Shown here piece by piece: positions 24,126 through 33,070 of a stretch of 64,000 bases of DNA. The translations under genes were made by a program, and so were the position numbers. The notes below the pieces were generated by a model. The model saw only the letters and a program-made list of their open reading frames with translations. It was not told the origin of the DNA and searched no databases. The DNA lies in assembly GCA_964564675.1 (NCBI GenBank), contig CAZMBI010000010.1, positions 1 to 64,000 on the forward strand. The letters are read 5' to 3'. Each line of letters begins with the position of its first letter. The stretch's first letter is position 1. The DNA is from CAZMBI01 sp964564675 (GTDB lineage: Bacteria; Pseudomonadota; Alphaproteobacteria; Rickettsiales; UBA3002).

Positions 24126-24788
24126 ATGGTTGCACACGTTATCGCCATCGCGCAACAAAAAGGTGGCGCCGGCAAAACCACACTGGCTGCGCATCTGGGC
24201 GTGGTGATGAGTGAATATGGCCTGAAGGTCGCCATGGTCGATGTCGATCCGCAAGGCAGTCTCAGCCACTGGCATGAGATTCGCCAACGCCTCAACAACC
24301 CCGATTTAACGCCGGTGACTTTTGTCACCACCACCGGCACGGAGCTTGAAGGCGAAGTCCGCCGTCTCAAACGCACGCACGATATCATCGTTGTTGACAG
24401 CCCGCCGCATGCCGATACCGAGGCGCGTAATGCCATCCGCCTATCCAATCTGGTGGTCATCCCCATGCAGCCCAGCCCGCTGGATTTGTGGGCGACTCAG
24501 GCCACGCTAAAAATGGCGCGGCAAGCCGGTGCGTCCGTTAAAATGGTGCTCAACCGCGTCAATACCCAAGCCAAACTCTCGCAGAAAATGCGCGAGGAAA
24601 TGAAAGACCTTTCCTTATGCCTGTTCGGCAACCGTGTAGCCTTTGCCAGCGCGCTGATGGCCGGCAAGGGAATCAGCGAAGTCGCCCATGGCAGCGCCGC
24701 CAGCAAGGAAATTGAAGCGCTGGCCGATGATATTCTCGATTATTTCGGTTTTGAAGTCGTCGAAGAAGCGGTTGGCGCGGTCGCCTGA
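24126..24788 (+). CDS. Orphan ParA-family ATPase
   Basis: 220 residues with the deviant Walker A QQKGGAGKTTLAAHLG, the switch motif MVDVDPQGSLSHW and the Walker B region DIIVVDSPP. The end is acidic and hydrophobic without a DNA-binding extension. No ParB or parS-like site is visible, so it is not the chromosome-partition pair. Small orphan ParA proteins position other cargoes such as chemoreceptor clusters, carboxysomes or plasmids; nothing here tells which. Confidence 0.88.
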   Translation: MVAHVIAIAQQKGGAGKTTLAAHLGVVMSEYGLKVAMVDVDPQGSLSHWHEIRQRLNNPDLTPVTFVTTTGTELEGEVRRLKRTHDIIVVDSPPHADTEARNAIRLSNLVVIPMQPSPLDLWATQATLKMARQAGASVKMVLNRVNTQAKLSQKMREEMKDLSLCLFGNRVAFASALMAGKGISEVAHGSAASKEIEALADDILDYFGFEVVEEAVGAVA

Positions 24789-24867
24789 GCACCGCCTGCG
24801 CATTGCCACCGACTTATGCTTGCATTTTGCCCGGAGATTCGCTAACCAATCCACCTGTTCAGGCCAA

Positions 24868-24942
24868 TCCCCGGTAGCTCAGCGGTAGAGCAATCGGCTG
24901 TTAACCGATCGGTCGCTGGTTCGAATCCGGCCCGGGGAGCCA
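24868..24942 (+). tRNA. tRNA-Asn (anticodon GTT)
   Basis: Full cloverleaf by hand: acceptor TCCCCGG (24868-24874) pairs with CCGGGGA (24932-24938), D stem GCTC/GAGC, anticodon stem ATCGG/CCGAT with loop CTGTTAA and anticodon GTT at 24900-24902, T stem GCTGG/CCGGC with loop TTCGAAT, discriminator G and an encoded CCA (24940-24942). No integrase or duplicated tRNA end was seen beside it. Confidence 0.96.
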
Positions 24943-24995
24943 TTCTTTTCAGATTATGCTTAGCAGCAAATGCGCACCTATTGCGTAGCCACGCA

Positions 24996-26384
24996 TCAGG
25001 CGTCTTCCGCCAGGCGAAGGGCTTTCACATCCCCTGCTTCGGCATCAGAGACGGGCTCGCCGCCATCATCATCGGCTTCCAACTGCAATAATTCATCGTG
25101 GCGGTAGACATCATAGACGCGGATGGCTTTGGGCAAGGCGCGGTTGGAATCGGACTGCACGCCGAGCTGTTCGAGCTTGCGCAATTTGGGCAGCACGCGC
25201 GTATTCAGCGACTTGCCGAAATCGCGGAATTTCTCAGCCGATTGCTGAATCCCCTTGCCCACCGCGTCTACATGACCGAGCGTGGTGGCCAGCGAGCCCA
25301 TCAGCCTGCTAACCTCAGCGATGATACGCTCCTGATTCTCATCCTGCTTGGCCTCGGCAATCTGCTGGCGCGACAGCGAGAGAATCGCCGCCAGGCTCGC
25401 CGGTCCCGATAAAATAATGTCGGCGCGCTCGCATTTGGTGCGAATCGACGGGTCGGCACGGTGCAGCCGTTCAATCATCGCCTCGGAAGGCACATACATC
25501 ACCATCAACCGCCGCCCGAGCGTGCGGTTGTTTTCCTTAAGCGCCTTAGCCACTGCATCGCGATAGGCTTTCTGCGACAGCTTATCGATATGCTGATGGG
25601 CGCTGGCCACCAGTTTCTTAAGCACCGCCTCTTCCGATTCGCTGCCTTCGGCTTCGACCAGTTCCATCAAAAATTTCGAGGCCTTGGCATCGATCACCAC
25701 AACCATATCCTGCGACAGGAAAATCACCGCATCCGGGCGCAGATTACCCTCACCCTCACGCGCGATGTGATATTGCAGCATATAATCGCGGCCCGGCTCC
25801 AGCCCGAGCTGTTTCAGCGCATTTTCCAGGCCCGCCTCGGCCATCTGCCCCGCCCCGCCGGGATGGGTCAGCGCGCGCATCACCGTTTCCATCTGTTTGC
25901 TGTTATCACTCGCTCTGGATTGAATCGCCGCCACCGACTGGCTGAGCTGCTCTACGTGTTTGAGCACTTCCTTGGTAGTTTTTTGCGCCATCTGCTCGTG
26001 CTGCTCGCGCGCCACCTTGGTTTCGCGCTGATGATCCTCCAGCAGTTTGGATGAGACCGTATGGCCAATTTCCATCACCGAGGAAACGGCTGCTTTCTTA
26101 AACTCTTCGGCATCGCGGATACGCTGGTCCATATCGGCCAGTCGCTGCTGGGCGATGGTGGCTTCCTTGTCGGCGGTCTGGCGTTTTTCCGTTTCCACCT
26201 CCAGCGCCGTGCGCAGGCGATCAAGCTCTTCGCGGCGGTGGGCGTCCACCACGCGCTCCTGCTCGAGCTGAGCGACGCGGGCGCGCGCTTTGGCGGCAGC
26301 GCGCCACTGCCACCAGGCAATCAGCATAAAAACAAGCGCCGCGGCGGCGGTCAGAATGAACAAGTTGTCAGTATTTGGTTGCAT
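24996..26384 (-). CDS. rmuC: RmuC family DNA recombination protein
   Basis: 462 residues: one N-terminal membrane helix (about 8-24), a long charged coiled coil (about 28-170), then the RmuC core with GRDYMLQYHI, RPDAVIFLSQDMVVVIDAKAS and the ADIILSGPASLAAILSL segment. The core carries a PD-(D/E)xK-like nuclease pattern (DAVI, VIDAKAS). Known members limit recombination at inverted repeats in E. coli, which is of interest in a genome with many palindromes, although that link is speculative. Stand-alone gene downstream of the tRNA, on the opposite strand. Confidence 0.93.
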   Translation of the reverse strand: MQPNTDNLFILTAAAALVFMLIAWWQWRAAAKARARVAQLEQERVVDAHRREELDRLRTALEVETEKRQTADKEATIAQQRLADMDQRIRDAEEFKKAAVSSVMEIGHTVSSKLLEDHQRETKVAREQHEQMAQKTTKEVLKHVEQLSQSVAAIQSRASDNSKQMETVMRALTHPGGAGQMAEAGLENALKQLGLEPGRDYMLQYHIAREGEGNLRPDAVIFLSQDMVVVIDAKASKFLMELVEAEGSESEEAVLKKLVASAHQHIDKLSQKAYRDAVAKALKENNRTLGRRLMVMYVPSEAMIERLHRADPSIRTKCERADIILSGPASLAAILSLSRQQIAEAKQDENQERIIAEVSRLMGSLATTLGHVDAVGKGIQQSAEKFRDFGKSLNTRVLPKLRKLEQLGVQSDSNRALPKAIRVYDVYRHDELLQLEADDDGGEPVSDAEAGDVKALRLAEDA

Positions 26385-26519
26385 AAGCCGTTCACTAATG
26401 GCTAATCAATAGCCGATGATTAAAAAAACGCGTGCCGGCAGGCATCGGCAAGGATGCGTCGGATTATCGCCGGTGTCATCATAGCATTAACCGCGCAATA
26501 GTGAATACCGAATACTGAT

Positions 26520-27866
26520 ATGGAAAGCAACGCCACCGCCGCCATCATCCTCGCCGCCGGCAAAGGCACGCGCATGCGCTCCTCAACCCCGAAGATCCTG
26601 CATGAGATCGCCCGCCGGCCGATGCTGGGCCATGTCATGCGCGCCGCCCGGGCGGCCGGGTGTTCCCCGCTGGCGGTGGTCACCGGCGCCGATATGCCGG
26701 CGGTCGGCGATTATGCCCGCAGCGTGCAGCCGGGCTGTCTGCTCGCACAGCAAACACAACCGCTGGGCACGGCGCACGCCGTGCTGGCCGCACGCGAGGC
26801 GCTGCGCGATCATAGCGGCAATCTGGTCGTGCTGTTCGGCGACAGCCCGCTGATTCAACCGGATACCATTGCCCGGCTAATGAGCACGCTAAGCAAAGAC
26901 CCGCACTGTGCGGCGGCCGTTTTAGGGTTTGAAGCCGCCGCGCCCGGCGGTTATGGGCGGCTGGTGATGACAGACGGCGTGTTGCAGCGTATTGTCGAGG
27001 CCAAAGACGCCACCGACGCTGAGCGTGCCATCACCACCTGCAATGCCGGCATCATGGCGCTGCGCGGCAATCTGGTCTGGGAGATGCTCGAGCAGATCGC
27101 CCCGCATAATACACAGGGGGAATATTACCTGACCGATATCATCGCCCCCGCGAAGGCCTTGGGCTATCAGTGCCGCGTGGTGATGGGCGATGCCGGCGAG
27201 GCCCTCGGCGTCAATTCACGCGCGCAGCTGGCCGAGGTGGAAGCGGTCTGCCAACAACGCCTGCGCGAACAGGCCATGGCCGCCGGCGTCACCCTGATAG
27301 CGCCGGAGACGGTCTATCTTGCCGCCGATACCGAACTGGGCGAAGACGTTACCATCGAGCCGCATGTCATATTCGGGCCGCGGGTGGCAGTGGCCGATGG
27401 CGCGGTGATCCGCTCTTTTTCTCATATCGAGGGCGCGGTGATCGGCCATCGCGCTGTTATAGGCCCGTTTGCCCGGCTGCGCCCCGGTTCCAATATTGGT
27501 GACGACAGTAAAATCGGCAATTTTGTGGAGATTAAAAAGGCGCAGATTGAAGCCGATGTCAAAATTTCGCACCTGTCTTATATCGGCGACGCCCATGTCG
27601 GCGAGGGCAGCAATATCGGCGCGGGCACTATTACCTGCAATTATGACGGCTATCAGAAATACCATACGGAAATCGGCGCGGAGGTGTTTATCGGCTCCAA
27701 TACGGCGCTGGTAGCCCCCGTGGTGGTAGGCGCCGGCGCTTATGTCGGGGCCGGCAGCGTGGTTACCGATGACGTGGCGCCCGATGCGCTGGCCATCGCC
27801 CGCTCGCGGCAGTCTTACAAGGCCGAATGGGCCAAAAATTTCCGAGGCCGTATGGAACAGGAATAA
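26520..27866 (+). CDS. glmU: Bifunctional GlcNAc-1-P uridyltransferase / GlcN-1-P acetyltransferase
   Basis: Makes UDP-GlcNAc for peptidoglycan and LPS. The N-terminal pyrophosphorylase domain has IILAAGKGTRMRS, QPLGTAHAV and LFGDSPL. The C-terminal left-handed beta-helix of hexapeptide repeats runs from about residue 255, with RPGSNIGDDSKIGNFVEIKKA, AGTITCNYDG and VGAGSVVTDDV. The length of 448 is normal. Single gene, convergent with pncC; a palindromic repeat lies in the gap. Confidence 0.97.
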   Translation: MESNATAAIILAAGKGTRMRSSTPKILHEIARRPMLGHVMRAARAAGCSPLAVVTGADMPAVGDYARSVQPGCLLAQQTQPLGTAHAVLAAREALRDHSGNLVVLFGDSPLIQPDTIARLMSTLSKDPHCAAAVLGFEAAAPGGYGRLVMTDGVLQRIVEAKDATDAERAITTCNAGIMALRGNLVWEMLEQIAPHNTQGEYYLTDIIAPAKALGYQCRVVMGDAGEALGVNSRAQLAEVEAVCQQRLREQAMAAGVTLIAPETVYLAADTELGEDVTIEPHVIFGPRVAVADGAVIRSFSHIEGAVIGHRAVIGPFARLRPGSNIGDDSKIGNFVEIKKAQIEADVKISHLSYIGDAHVGEGSNIGAGTITCNYDGYQKYHTEIGAEVFIGSNTALVAPVVVGAGAYVGAGSVVTDDVAPDALAIARSRQSYKAEWAKNFRGRMEQE

Positions 27867-27909
27867 AATTAAGCGAAATGCCTCTCAATAGGCGATGTCG
27901 TTGGGTATT

Positions 27910-27940
27910 CCCTCCCTTTGAGGGACAGGGCACGGTAGGC
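27910..27940 (+). repeat. Palindromic element between glmU and pncC
   Basis: CCTCCCTTTGAGGGACAGGG followed by CACGGTAGG: a shortened copy of the forward unit seen in gltB (C-arm, G-arm, then the tail GACAGGG). Lying between two convergent genes, its hairpin might also help end transcription, but there is no T-run. Confidence 0.6.
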
Positions 27941-27955
27941 GCTGCCACCCTTCAT

Positions 27956-28456
27956 TTAATTGTCTGGTGTCCCCAGCGCCGCTTCCAGCATGATGAGCGC
28001 CTCAGCGACGGCAGCCAGCCGGATCATCTCTCGATCGCCATCAAAATGACAGAGTTGATGGACGGTCTCGCCCTGCCGGCGCGCGGTAGCCAGATGCACC
28101 AGCCCGACGGGCTTGTCCTGTGATCCACCGCCCGGGCCGGCCACACCGGTGACGGCAATACTGACATCCGCCTGTGAGTACCAGATCGCGCCCTCCGCCA
28201 TCGCCCGCGCCACCGGCTCGCTGACCGCACCGTAACGTTCTACAAGCGCTTCCGCCACATGGAGCAATTCGATTTTGGCGTGGTTGCTATAGGTCACAAA
28301 GCCGCGCTCCAGCACAGCCGAAGAGCCGGGGACCGCGGTCAGCAGGGCGGCAATCAGTCCACCCGTGCAGGATTCGGCGGTGGCCACCGTCTTGCGATGT
28401 GCCTGCGCCCGCTCAAGCAATTGGTTCGCCGCCAGGGTCAATTGGGTGTTGAACAT
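27956..28456 (-). CDS. pncC: Nicotinamide-nucleotide amidase (CinA C-terminal domain)
   Basis: 166-residue stand-alone CinA C-terminal domain. It has TVATAESCTGGLIAALLT with the active-site Ser/Cys region, FVTYSNHAKIELL, VTGVAGPGGGSQDKPVGLV and a C-terminal helix. PncC deamidates NMN to nicotinic acid mononucleotide, recycling the product of NAD-dependent DNA ligase. AGGTAAAGC upstream of ATG 28456 is a reasonable ribosome site. Single gene, divergent from xthA. Confidence 0.92.
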   Translation of the reverse strand: MFNTQLTLAANQLLERAQAHRKTVATAESCTGGLIAALLTAVPGSSAVLERGFVTYSNHAKIELLHVAEALVERYGAVSEPVARAMAEGAIWYSQADVSIAVTGVAGPGGGSQDKPVGLVHLATARRQGETVHQLCHFDGDREMIRLAAVAEALIMLEAALGTPDN

Positions 28457-28513
28457 GCTTTACCTATGCATTCACTCGGAGTAATTATAACGTAAGATAT
28501 AAGCAGGGTATAT

Positions 28514-29302
28514 ATGCCGCTGATTGCCACCTGGAATATCAACTCGATTAAGGCGCGAATCGGGCATTTGCGCCACTGGTTGTGGGAAACGCAACCCGAT
28601 ATCGCATTGTTGCAGGAAACCAAATGCGACGATAATGCCTTTCCGCGTATGGAAATTGAGGATCTTGGCTATAATCTCGCCCTGAATGGACAGAAAACCT
28701 ATAACGGCGTGGCAATTTTAAGCAAATATCCGCTGGATGATGTCCGCAAAGGCCTTGATGGTGAGCCTGATGACGCGCAGGCGCGTTATATTGAAGCCGT
28801 CGCCAGCGTCGAGGGCACAGTCATTCGCGTTGCCTCAGTGTATGTGCCCAACGGGCAGGCAGTCGGCTCCGATAAATTTGCGTACAAGTTGCGTTTTTTT
28901 GAACGGCTGCGATCGCGTTTATCGCAACTTTTGCCCTACGAAGAAGTCTGTGTCATCGGTGGCGACTATAACGCTGCCCCCTACCCAATCGATGTGTATA
29001 ACCCGGAGAAACTGGACGGCACGGTCTGTTATCACCCGGAAGAGCGGCGGCAGCTGCGCGCGCTGCTGCATCTGGGTTATTACGATGCGTTCCGTACGGT
29101 CAACCCACATGCCGAACAATTTTCCTGGTGGGATTATCGCGGTAACGCCTATCCCAACAATCACGGCCTGCGCATCGACCATTTGCTCTTATCGCCACAG
29201 GCAACCGACTGGCTGCATGAAAGCCGCATTGACGAAACCGCTCGCAGTTGGGAAAAGCCCTCCGATCACGCGCCGGTGCTGTGCGAATTAGCTATCCCCT
29301 AG
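28514..29302 (+). CDS. xthA: Exodeoxyribonuclease III / AP endonuclease
   Basis: 262 residues of the exonuclease-endonuclease-phosphatase fold: IATWNINSIKAR (catalytic Asn), DIALLQETKC (metal-binding Glu), NGVAILSKYP, VCVIGGDYNAAP (catalytic Asp/Asn) and the C-terminal RIDHLLLSP and SDHAPVLCEL with the catalytic Asp-His. Acts at abasic sites in base-excision repair. Ends 9 nt from the convergent pleD. Confidence 0.95.
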   Translation: MPLIATWNINSIKARIGHLRHWLWETQPDIALLQETKCDDNAFPRMEIEDLGYNLALNGQKTYNGVAILSKYPLDDVRKGLDGEPDDAQARYIEAVASVEGTVIRVASVYVPNGQAVGSDKFAYKLRFFERLRSRLSQLLPYEEVCVIGGDYNAAPYPIDVYNPEKLDGTVCYHPEERRQLRALLHLGYYDAFRTVNPHAEQFSWWDYRGNAYPNNHGLRIDHLLLSPQATDWLHESRIDETARSWEKPSDHAPVLCELAIP

Positions 29303-29311
29303 ACCTATCCA

Positions 29312-31180
29312 CTAGAAAGTGCCGGGCGGCTCATCGTCAATCGGGGACGCGGCGGACACGTCGTGCTCAACGACCTTTTGCTTCTTATCCTTTTTCAGCT
29401 CCGTGAGTGCCGCTTTCTGATCTTCGCTCAGCCCCACCCGGTTGGCGCCCTGCCCGGCGGCGCTGACCTCATTGGCCTTGGTATGCAGTTGCGGGTCGAA
29501 ATCATAATGGCCGTTAGCCGGTCGCTCCGCCGGCGGGTCTGGTGCGAATGCTGTATTCGGGTCATCGCCGCCGTGACCCGTCTGAACCGATTGTAGCGGC
29601 TCTTGCGCTGCGGGCGGTGCCGGCGATGCCGATTCCGGAGCGGGCGGCGTAACAGGCATCGCCTGTGCCTGAGAAGGCGCTGGCTCTTGCGCTGAGGGCG
29701 GCGGTGGTGCCGGCTCCGGAGCGGGCGTCTCGGCAGGGTTTGGCGCGGCTTGAACCGGATCGTCCGCCGGTTGTGAATCACCGTGTTGAAGGCTTTGTTG
29801 TACGCCTATTTCAAGCGAGCTGGGACAGATTTGATTGCGCCCGCCATGCTTGGCTTCATACAGCGCATTATCCGCCCGTTTGAGCAACTGTTCTGCGGTA
29901 TCCCCTTCCAGATTCAAACTGGCCAGGCCGATACTGATCGTCTTATTCAGCTCACCTACTTCGTGGCTGACTTTAAACGGCGTGTATTCAACCATTTTAC
30001 GTATCCGGTCGGCAACATCATACGCATTCTTAAACGGCGTCTCCGGCATGAGCACGACAAATTCTTCGCCACCGAAGCGCGCCACCAGATCCGAGCTGCG
30101 GGTTTCGTTGATTATAACCTGTGACAACTGCCTGAGAATCTCGTCCCCCACATCGTGACCATAGGTGTCGTTAACGGGCTTGAAATAGTCCATGTCCATG
30201 ATAATCAAGGACATGTGCTTATGTTTTTCCAGTGAAGAACTCACCATGTTTTTAAGGTGCGTATCGAGATAATGGCGATTATACAGGCCCGTCAGGCCAT
30301 CCGTAATCGCCATTGACACGCTTTCCTGATAATTTAATTTTAAGGCATCCTGATATTTCTTACGCCGGATCTGGGTTTTCGCCCGCGCCAGCATTTCGTT
30401 GAAATCCACCGGTACGATCAAATAATCGTTGACGCCCAGCTCCAGGGCTTTGAGCATCAGGTTGGTTTCCTGCTCATCGACCAGCATAACCACCGGCACA
30501 TGGCGCATCCGCTCAACCGCCTTGAGTTGCGTTGCCAGACGCAACCCGTCGATTTCGGTCAGCATTGAGCTGATAATAACCAAATCCACATCTTCCGTTC
30601 TGGCTCGCTCGATTGCATCTCTATGGTCTTCAAACATCTCCACTTTATAGAACTCATCGAGCTTTTCCTTCATATAGCGCGACTGCACCACATCATCGTC
30701 AACCAGCCAAACCTTCGAGCCGGTGGGATCAAAATTGACGGGCACCAGATCGTTCATCACGCCCATTTGCGAACCGGACTGGTCGCGCAGGCGCAATTCA
30801 TCGATTAAGACCTTAATACGGATGAGGGATTTCACACGCGCAAATAACGCTGTGTCATTAATCGGTTTGGTAACGAAATCATCCGCCCCAGATTCCAGTC
30901 CCTGGACGCGATCCGATGGCTCCGACAACGCGGTTACCATAACCACGGGGATATGGGAAAGCTCGGGATCACTCTTCAGACGTGAACAGGTCTCAAATCC
31001 ATCCATGCCGGGCATCATCACATCCAGCAAAATCAGATCTGGCTTATGTTCCTTTGCTTGCTTAAGCGCCTCATAGCCATCTTTGGCGGTGAGGACATCG
31101 TAATATTCATTACTTAGTTTCGCCTCTAGCAGCTTCACATTAGCCGAGACGTCATCGACAACCAGGATCACCCCTGTCAT
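29312..31180 (-). CDS. pleD: PleD-type diguanylate cyclase (REC-REC-GGDEF) with long C-terminal tail
   Basis: Makes c-di-GMP when the first receiver is phosphorylated. REC1 (about 1-125) has LILLDVMMPGMDG with the acceptor Asp and FVTKPI. REC2 (about 150-270) lacks the acceptor Asp (VIISSMLTEIDG), as in the adaptor domain of Caulobacter PleD. The GGDEF domain (about 290-455) shows ARFGGEEFVVLMPET preceded by the RSSD inhibitory I-site. Beyond it are about 165 residues absent from standard PleD: Pro/Ala-rich repeats, then a charged end. It lies 3 nt downstream of divK, as in Caulobacter, and should act in the polarity and motile-to-sessile switch. Confidence 0.93.
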   Translation of the reverse strand: MTGVILVVDDVSANVKLLEAKLSNEYYDVLTAKDGYEALKQAKEHKPDLILLDVMMPGMDGFETCSRLKSDPELSHIPVVMVTALSEPSDRVQGLESGADDFVTKPINDTALFARVKSLIRIKVLIDELRLRDQSGSQMGVMNDLVPVNFDPTGSKVWLVDDDVVQSRYMKEKLDEFYKVEMFEDHRDAIERARTEDVDLVIISSMLTEIDGLRLATQLKAVERMRHVPVVMLVDEQETNLMLKALELGVNDYLIVPVDFNEMLARAKTQIRRKKYQDALKLNYQESVSMAITDGLTGLYNRHYLDTHLKNMVSSSLEKHKHMSLIIMDMDYFKPVNDTYGHDVGDEILRQLSQVIINETRSSDLVARFGGEEFVVLMPETPFKNAYDVADRIRKMVEYTPFKVSHEVGELNKTISIGLASLNLEGDTAEQLLKRADNALYEAKHGGRNQICPSSLEIGVQQSLQHGDSQPADDPVQAAPNPAETPAPEPAPPPPSAQEPAPSQAQAMPVTPPAPESASPAPPAAQEPLQSVQTGHGGDDPNTAFAPDPPAERPANGHYDFDPQLHTKANEVSAAGQGANRVGLSEDQKAALTELKKDKKQKVVEHDVSAASPIDDEPPGTF

Positions 31181-31183
31181 CGG

Positions 31184-31564
31184 CTATACCTCCACGGGAT
31201 CGTTCAAAAACTTGCGTAATGTTGCCAGAAAGTGATCGATGGAAATGGGTTTGGAGATATAGGCTTCACAGCCTGCACGAAGAATTTTTTCCTCATCATC
31301 CTTCATGGCAAAAGCGGTCACCGCAACTACGGGTATATGCCGGATTTCCTCGTCAGACTTGATCTTTTTAGTCACATCCAGACCGGAAATCTCTGGCAAC
31401 TGAATATCCATTAAAATCAGATCCGGACGAATGTTGCGGGTCAAACTGATTGCTTCCAACCCTTCCTTGGTTTCAATGGTCTCATACCCGTTAGCCTCTA
31501 ATAGATCACGAAAGAGCTTCAGGTTCAGATCATTATCTTCAACGATCAGAATTTTTTTGGTCAT
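31184..31564 (-). CDS. divK: Single-domain response regulator DivK
   Basis: 126-residue receiver: ILIVEDNDLNLKLFRDLL, phospho-acceptor in LILMDIQLPEISG (about residue 53), VAVTAFAM with the conserved Thr, and YISKPIS with the Lys. The EDNDLN opening and pairing with pleD identify it as DivK, which relays DivJ/PleC signals to DivL-CckA and so controls CtrA. AAAGGGA lies upstream of ATG 31564. The 5' leader contains a TTAA-N7-TTAC motif about 75 nt before the start, close to a CtrA box. Confidence 0.93.
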   Translation of the reverse strand: MTKKILIVEDNDLNLKLFRDLLEANGYETIETKEGLEAISLTRNIRPDLILMDIQLPEISGLDVTKKIKSDEEIRHIPVVAVTAFAMKDDEEKILRAGCEAYISKPISIDHFLATLRKFLNDPVEV

Positions 31565-31637
31565 ATGCGAGTCCCTTTACGCACCTGGCTGTTATATTGT
31601 TATTTTTCGTAATATCCTTGTTGTAACACAGAATTTG

Positions 31638-31652
31638 TTAAAATTGTATTAC
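31638..31652 (-). promoter_or_regulatory. CtrA-like half-match upstream of divK
   Basis: On the plus strand TTAA (31638-31641), seven bases, then TTAC (31649-31652); one base short of the TTAA-N7-TTAA core of the CtrA box. The surroundings are AT-rich, so chance matches are easy. It is listed because it lies upstream of divK, a gene tied to the CtrA circuit. Confidence 0.25.
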
Positions 31653-31764
31653 TGCAAAACACTTAGACTGGCAGCATGCCAGAATCGACAAAATTGGTCT
31701 ATTGAAATCCCTGCATTCTGTCTAAACCAAGCACGAACATACAACCAGATAGGTAAAATGGTAA

Positions 31765-31789
31765 CAAAAAACCGGCCACTAACTGGTTA
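31765..31789 (-). terminator. Probable intrinsic terminator after the cpaF pair
   Basis: Read on the minus strand, AACCAG-TTAGTGG-CCGGTT forms a short stem (one mismatch) that starts within the stop codon and is followed by TTTTTTG. It would end the rpoN/cpaF transcript before divK. The stem is short, so strength is uncertain. Confidence 0.5.
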
Positions 31790-33010
31790 TAATTTAGGCA
31801 GTTTGACGCCGAGGCATTTGGCCAGATTCTCCTGCTCTCCGTAATAGGCGGCGCGGCGCAGAAAGCGTGGCATGATGCCGGACCATTGAAAGTTGCCTTT
31901 GAGTTTGCCGTCGCTGCCCTCACCCTGCGATTGAAACTGAAACAAATCCTGCATGGTGATGACATCGCCTTCCATCCCGACAAGCTCGGTGACGAATGTA
32001 ATCCGCCGGTGCCCGTCTCGCATGCGACTGACCTGGACAATAATATTAATAGCCGAGGAGATCTGTTGGCGAATGGCGGTCACAGGTAAATTCAAATTAG
32101 CCATATTGATCATATTTTCCAGTCTGGAAAGCGCATCACGGGGGTGGTTGGCGTGAATGGTGGTTAACGAACCTTCATGGCCGGTATTCATGGCCTGCAT
32201 CATGTCAAACGCCTCCGCGCCGCGCACCTCACCAACGATGATGCGGTCCGGGCGCATGCGCAGGGCATTTTTTACCAGATCGCGGATAGAAACTTCCTCT
32301 TCTCGTCGGCTGTCGAATGTCACCGGCTTGGTTTCAAGGCGGACCAGATTACTTAATTGCAGTTTCAACTCGGCGGCATCCTCAATGGTGACCACGCGTT
32401 CGATATCATCGATGTGTTGCGACATGGCATTCATCATCGTTGTTTTACCAGAGCCCGTTCCTCCCGAAATCATCACATTCAGGCGGCATTTGGCGATAAT
32501 GCGGAGAAATTCCGCCAAAGCAGGCGACATATTGTTTTGTTCACGCATCATATCCAGCGTGATGGTTTTTTTGGCGAATTTCCGGATTGAGATCGCCGTG
32601 CCGTCCACCGACAAGGGGGGGGCGATAATATTGACCCGGCTGCCATCCAGCAAACGTGCGTCCACCAGTGGCCGTGAGGGATTTAGTCGGCGGCCGACTG
32701 CGCCGACCACCTTTTCAGCAATATCGATAACGGCCGCGTCGCTGGGGAAAGTAACATCCGTCAGTTCCAACTTGCCGTGACGTTCAACGAATATTTTGTC
32801 ATGGCGATTAATCAGAATATCGTTAACCGTATCATCTTCCAGCAGAGGCTGAATCGGTCCCAGATTCTGAATTTCTTCAACCAGCCGGGCCGTTAGGTTC
32901 TGAATTTTTTCTTCCTCGTGGTCAAGCCCGTAAGCCGCCTGAATCGTGCGGGTGAGGGACTCAAGCTGCCCCTCAAGGTGAGCGATGCGGGTGTCACTGT
33001 CTTGTGGCAT
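31787..33010 (-). CDS. CpaF/TadA-type secretion ATPase, second copy
   Basis: About 407 residues from ATG 33010; a TTG at 33064 would add 18 residues and sit against the stop of the upstream copy. It is a type II/IV secretion E-type ATPase: N-terminal domain with LLEDDTVNDILIN, then Walker A ISGGTGSGKTTMMNAM, TIEDAAELKL (Asp box), Walker B and His box in RIIVGEVRGAEAFDMMQAMNTGHEGSLTTIHAN. CpaF powers assembly of Tad/Flp pili at the inner membrane. No other tad/cpa gene is in the window. It is clearly paralogous to the gene just upstream. Confidence 0.9.
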   Translation of the reverse strand: MPQDSDTRIAHLEGQLESLTRTIQAAYGLDHEEEKIQNLTARLVEEIQNLGPIQPLLEDDTVNDILINRHDKIFVERHGKLELTDVTFPSDAAVIDIAEKVVGAVGRRLNPSRPLVDARLLDGSRVNIIAPPLSVDGTAISIRKFAKKTITLDMMREQNNMSPALAEFLRIIAKCRLNVMISGGTGSGKTTMMNAMSQHIDDIERVVTIEDAAELKLQLSNLVRLETKPVTFDSRREEEVSIRDLVKNALRMRPDRIIVGEVRGAEAFDMMQAMNTGHEGSLTTIHANHPRDALSRLENMINMANLNLPVTAIRQQISSAINIIVQVSRMRDGHRRITFVTELVGMEGDVITMQDLFQFQSQGEGSDGKLKGNFQWSGIMPRFLRRAAYYGEQENLAKCLGVKLPKL

Positions 33011-33070
33011 AAGCGCTTTCTTCTGTTTTGATTTAAAGTGTATCAAAGCATTGGATAAAAGCAAATAGCT

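Noticed and set aside
24868..24942. tRNA-Asn as an attachment site for an integrated element
   Set aside because: No integrase gene and no duplicated tRNA 3' end were seen on either side.
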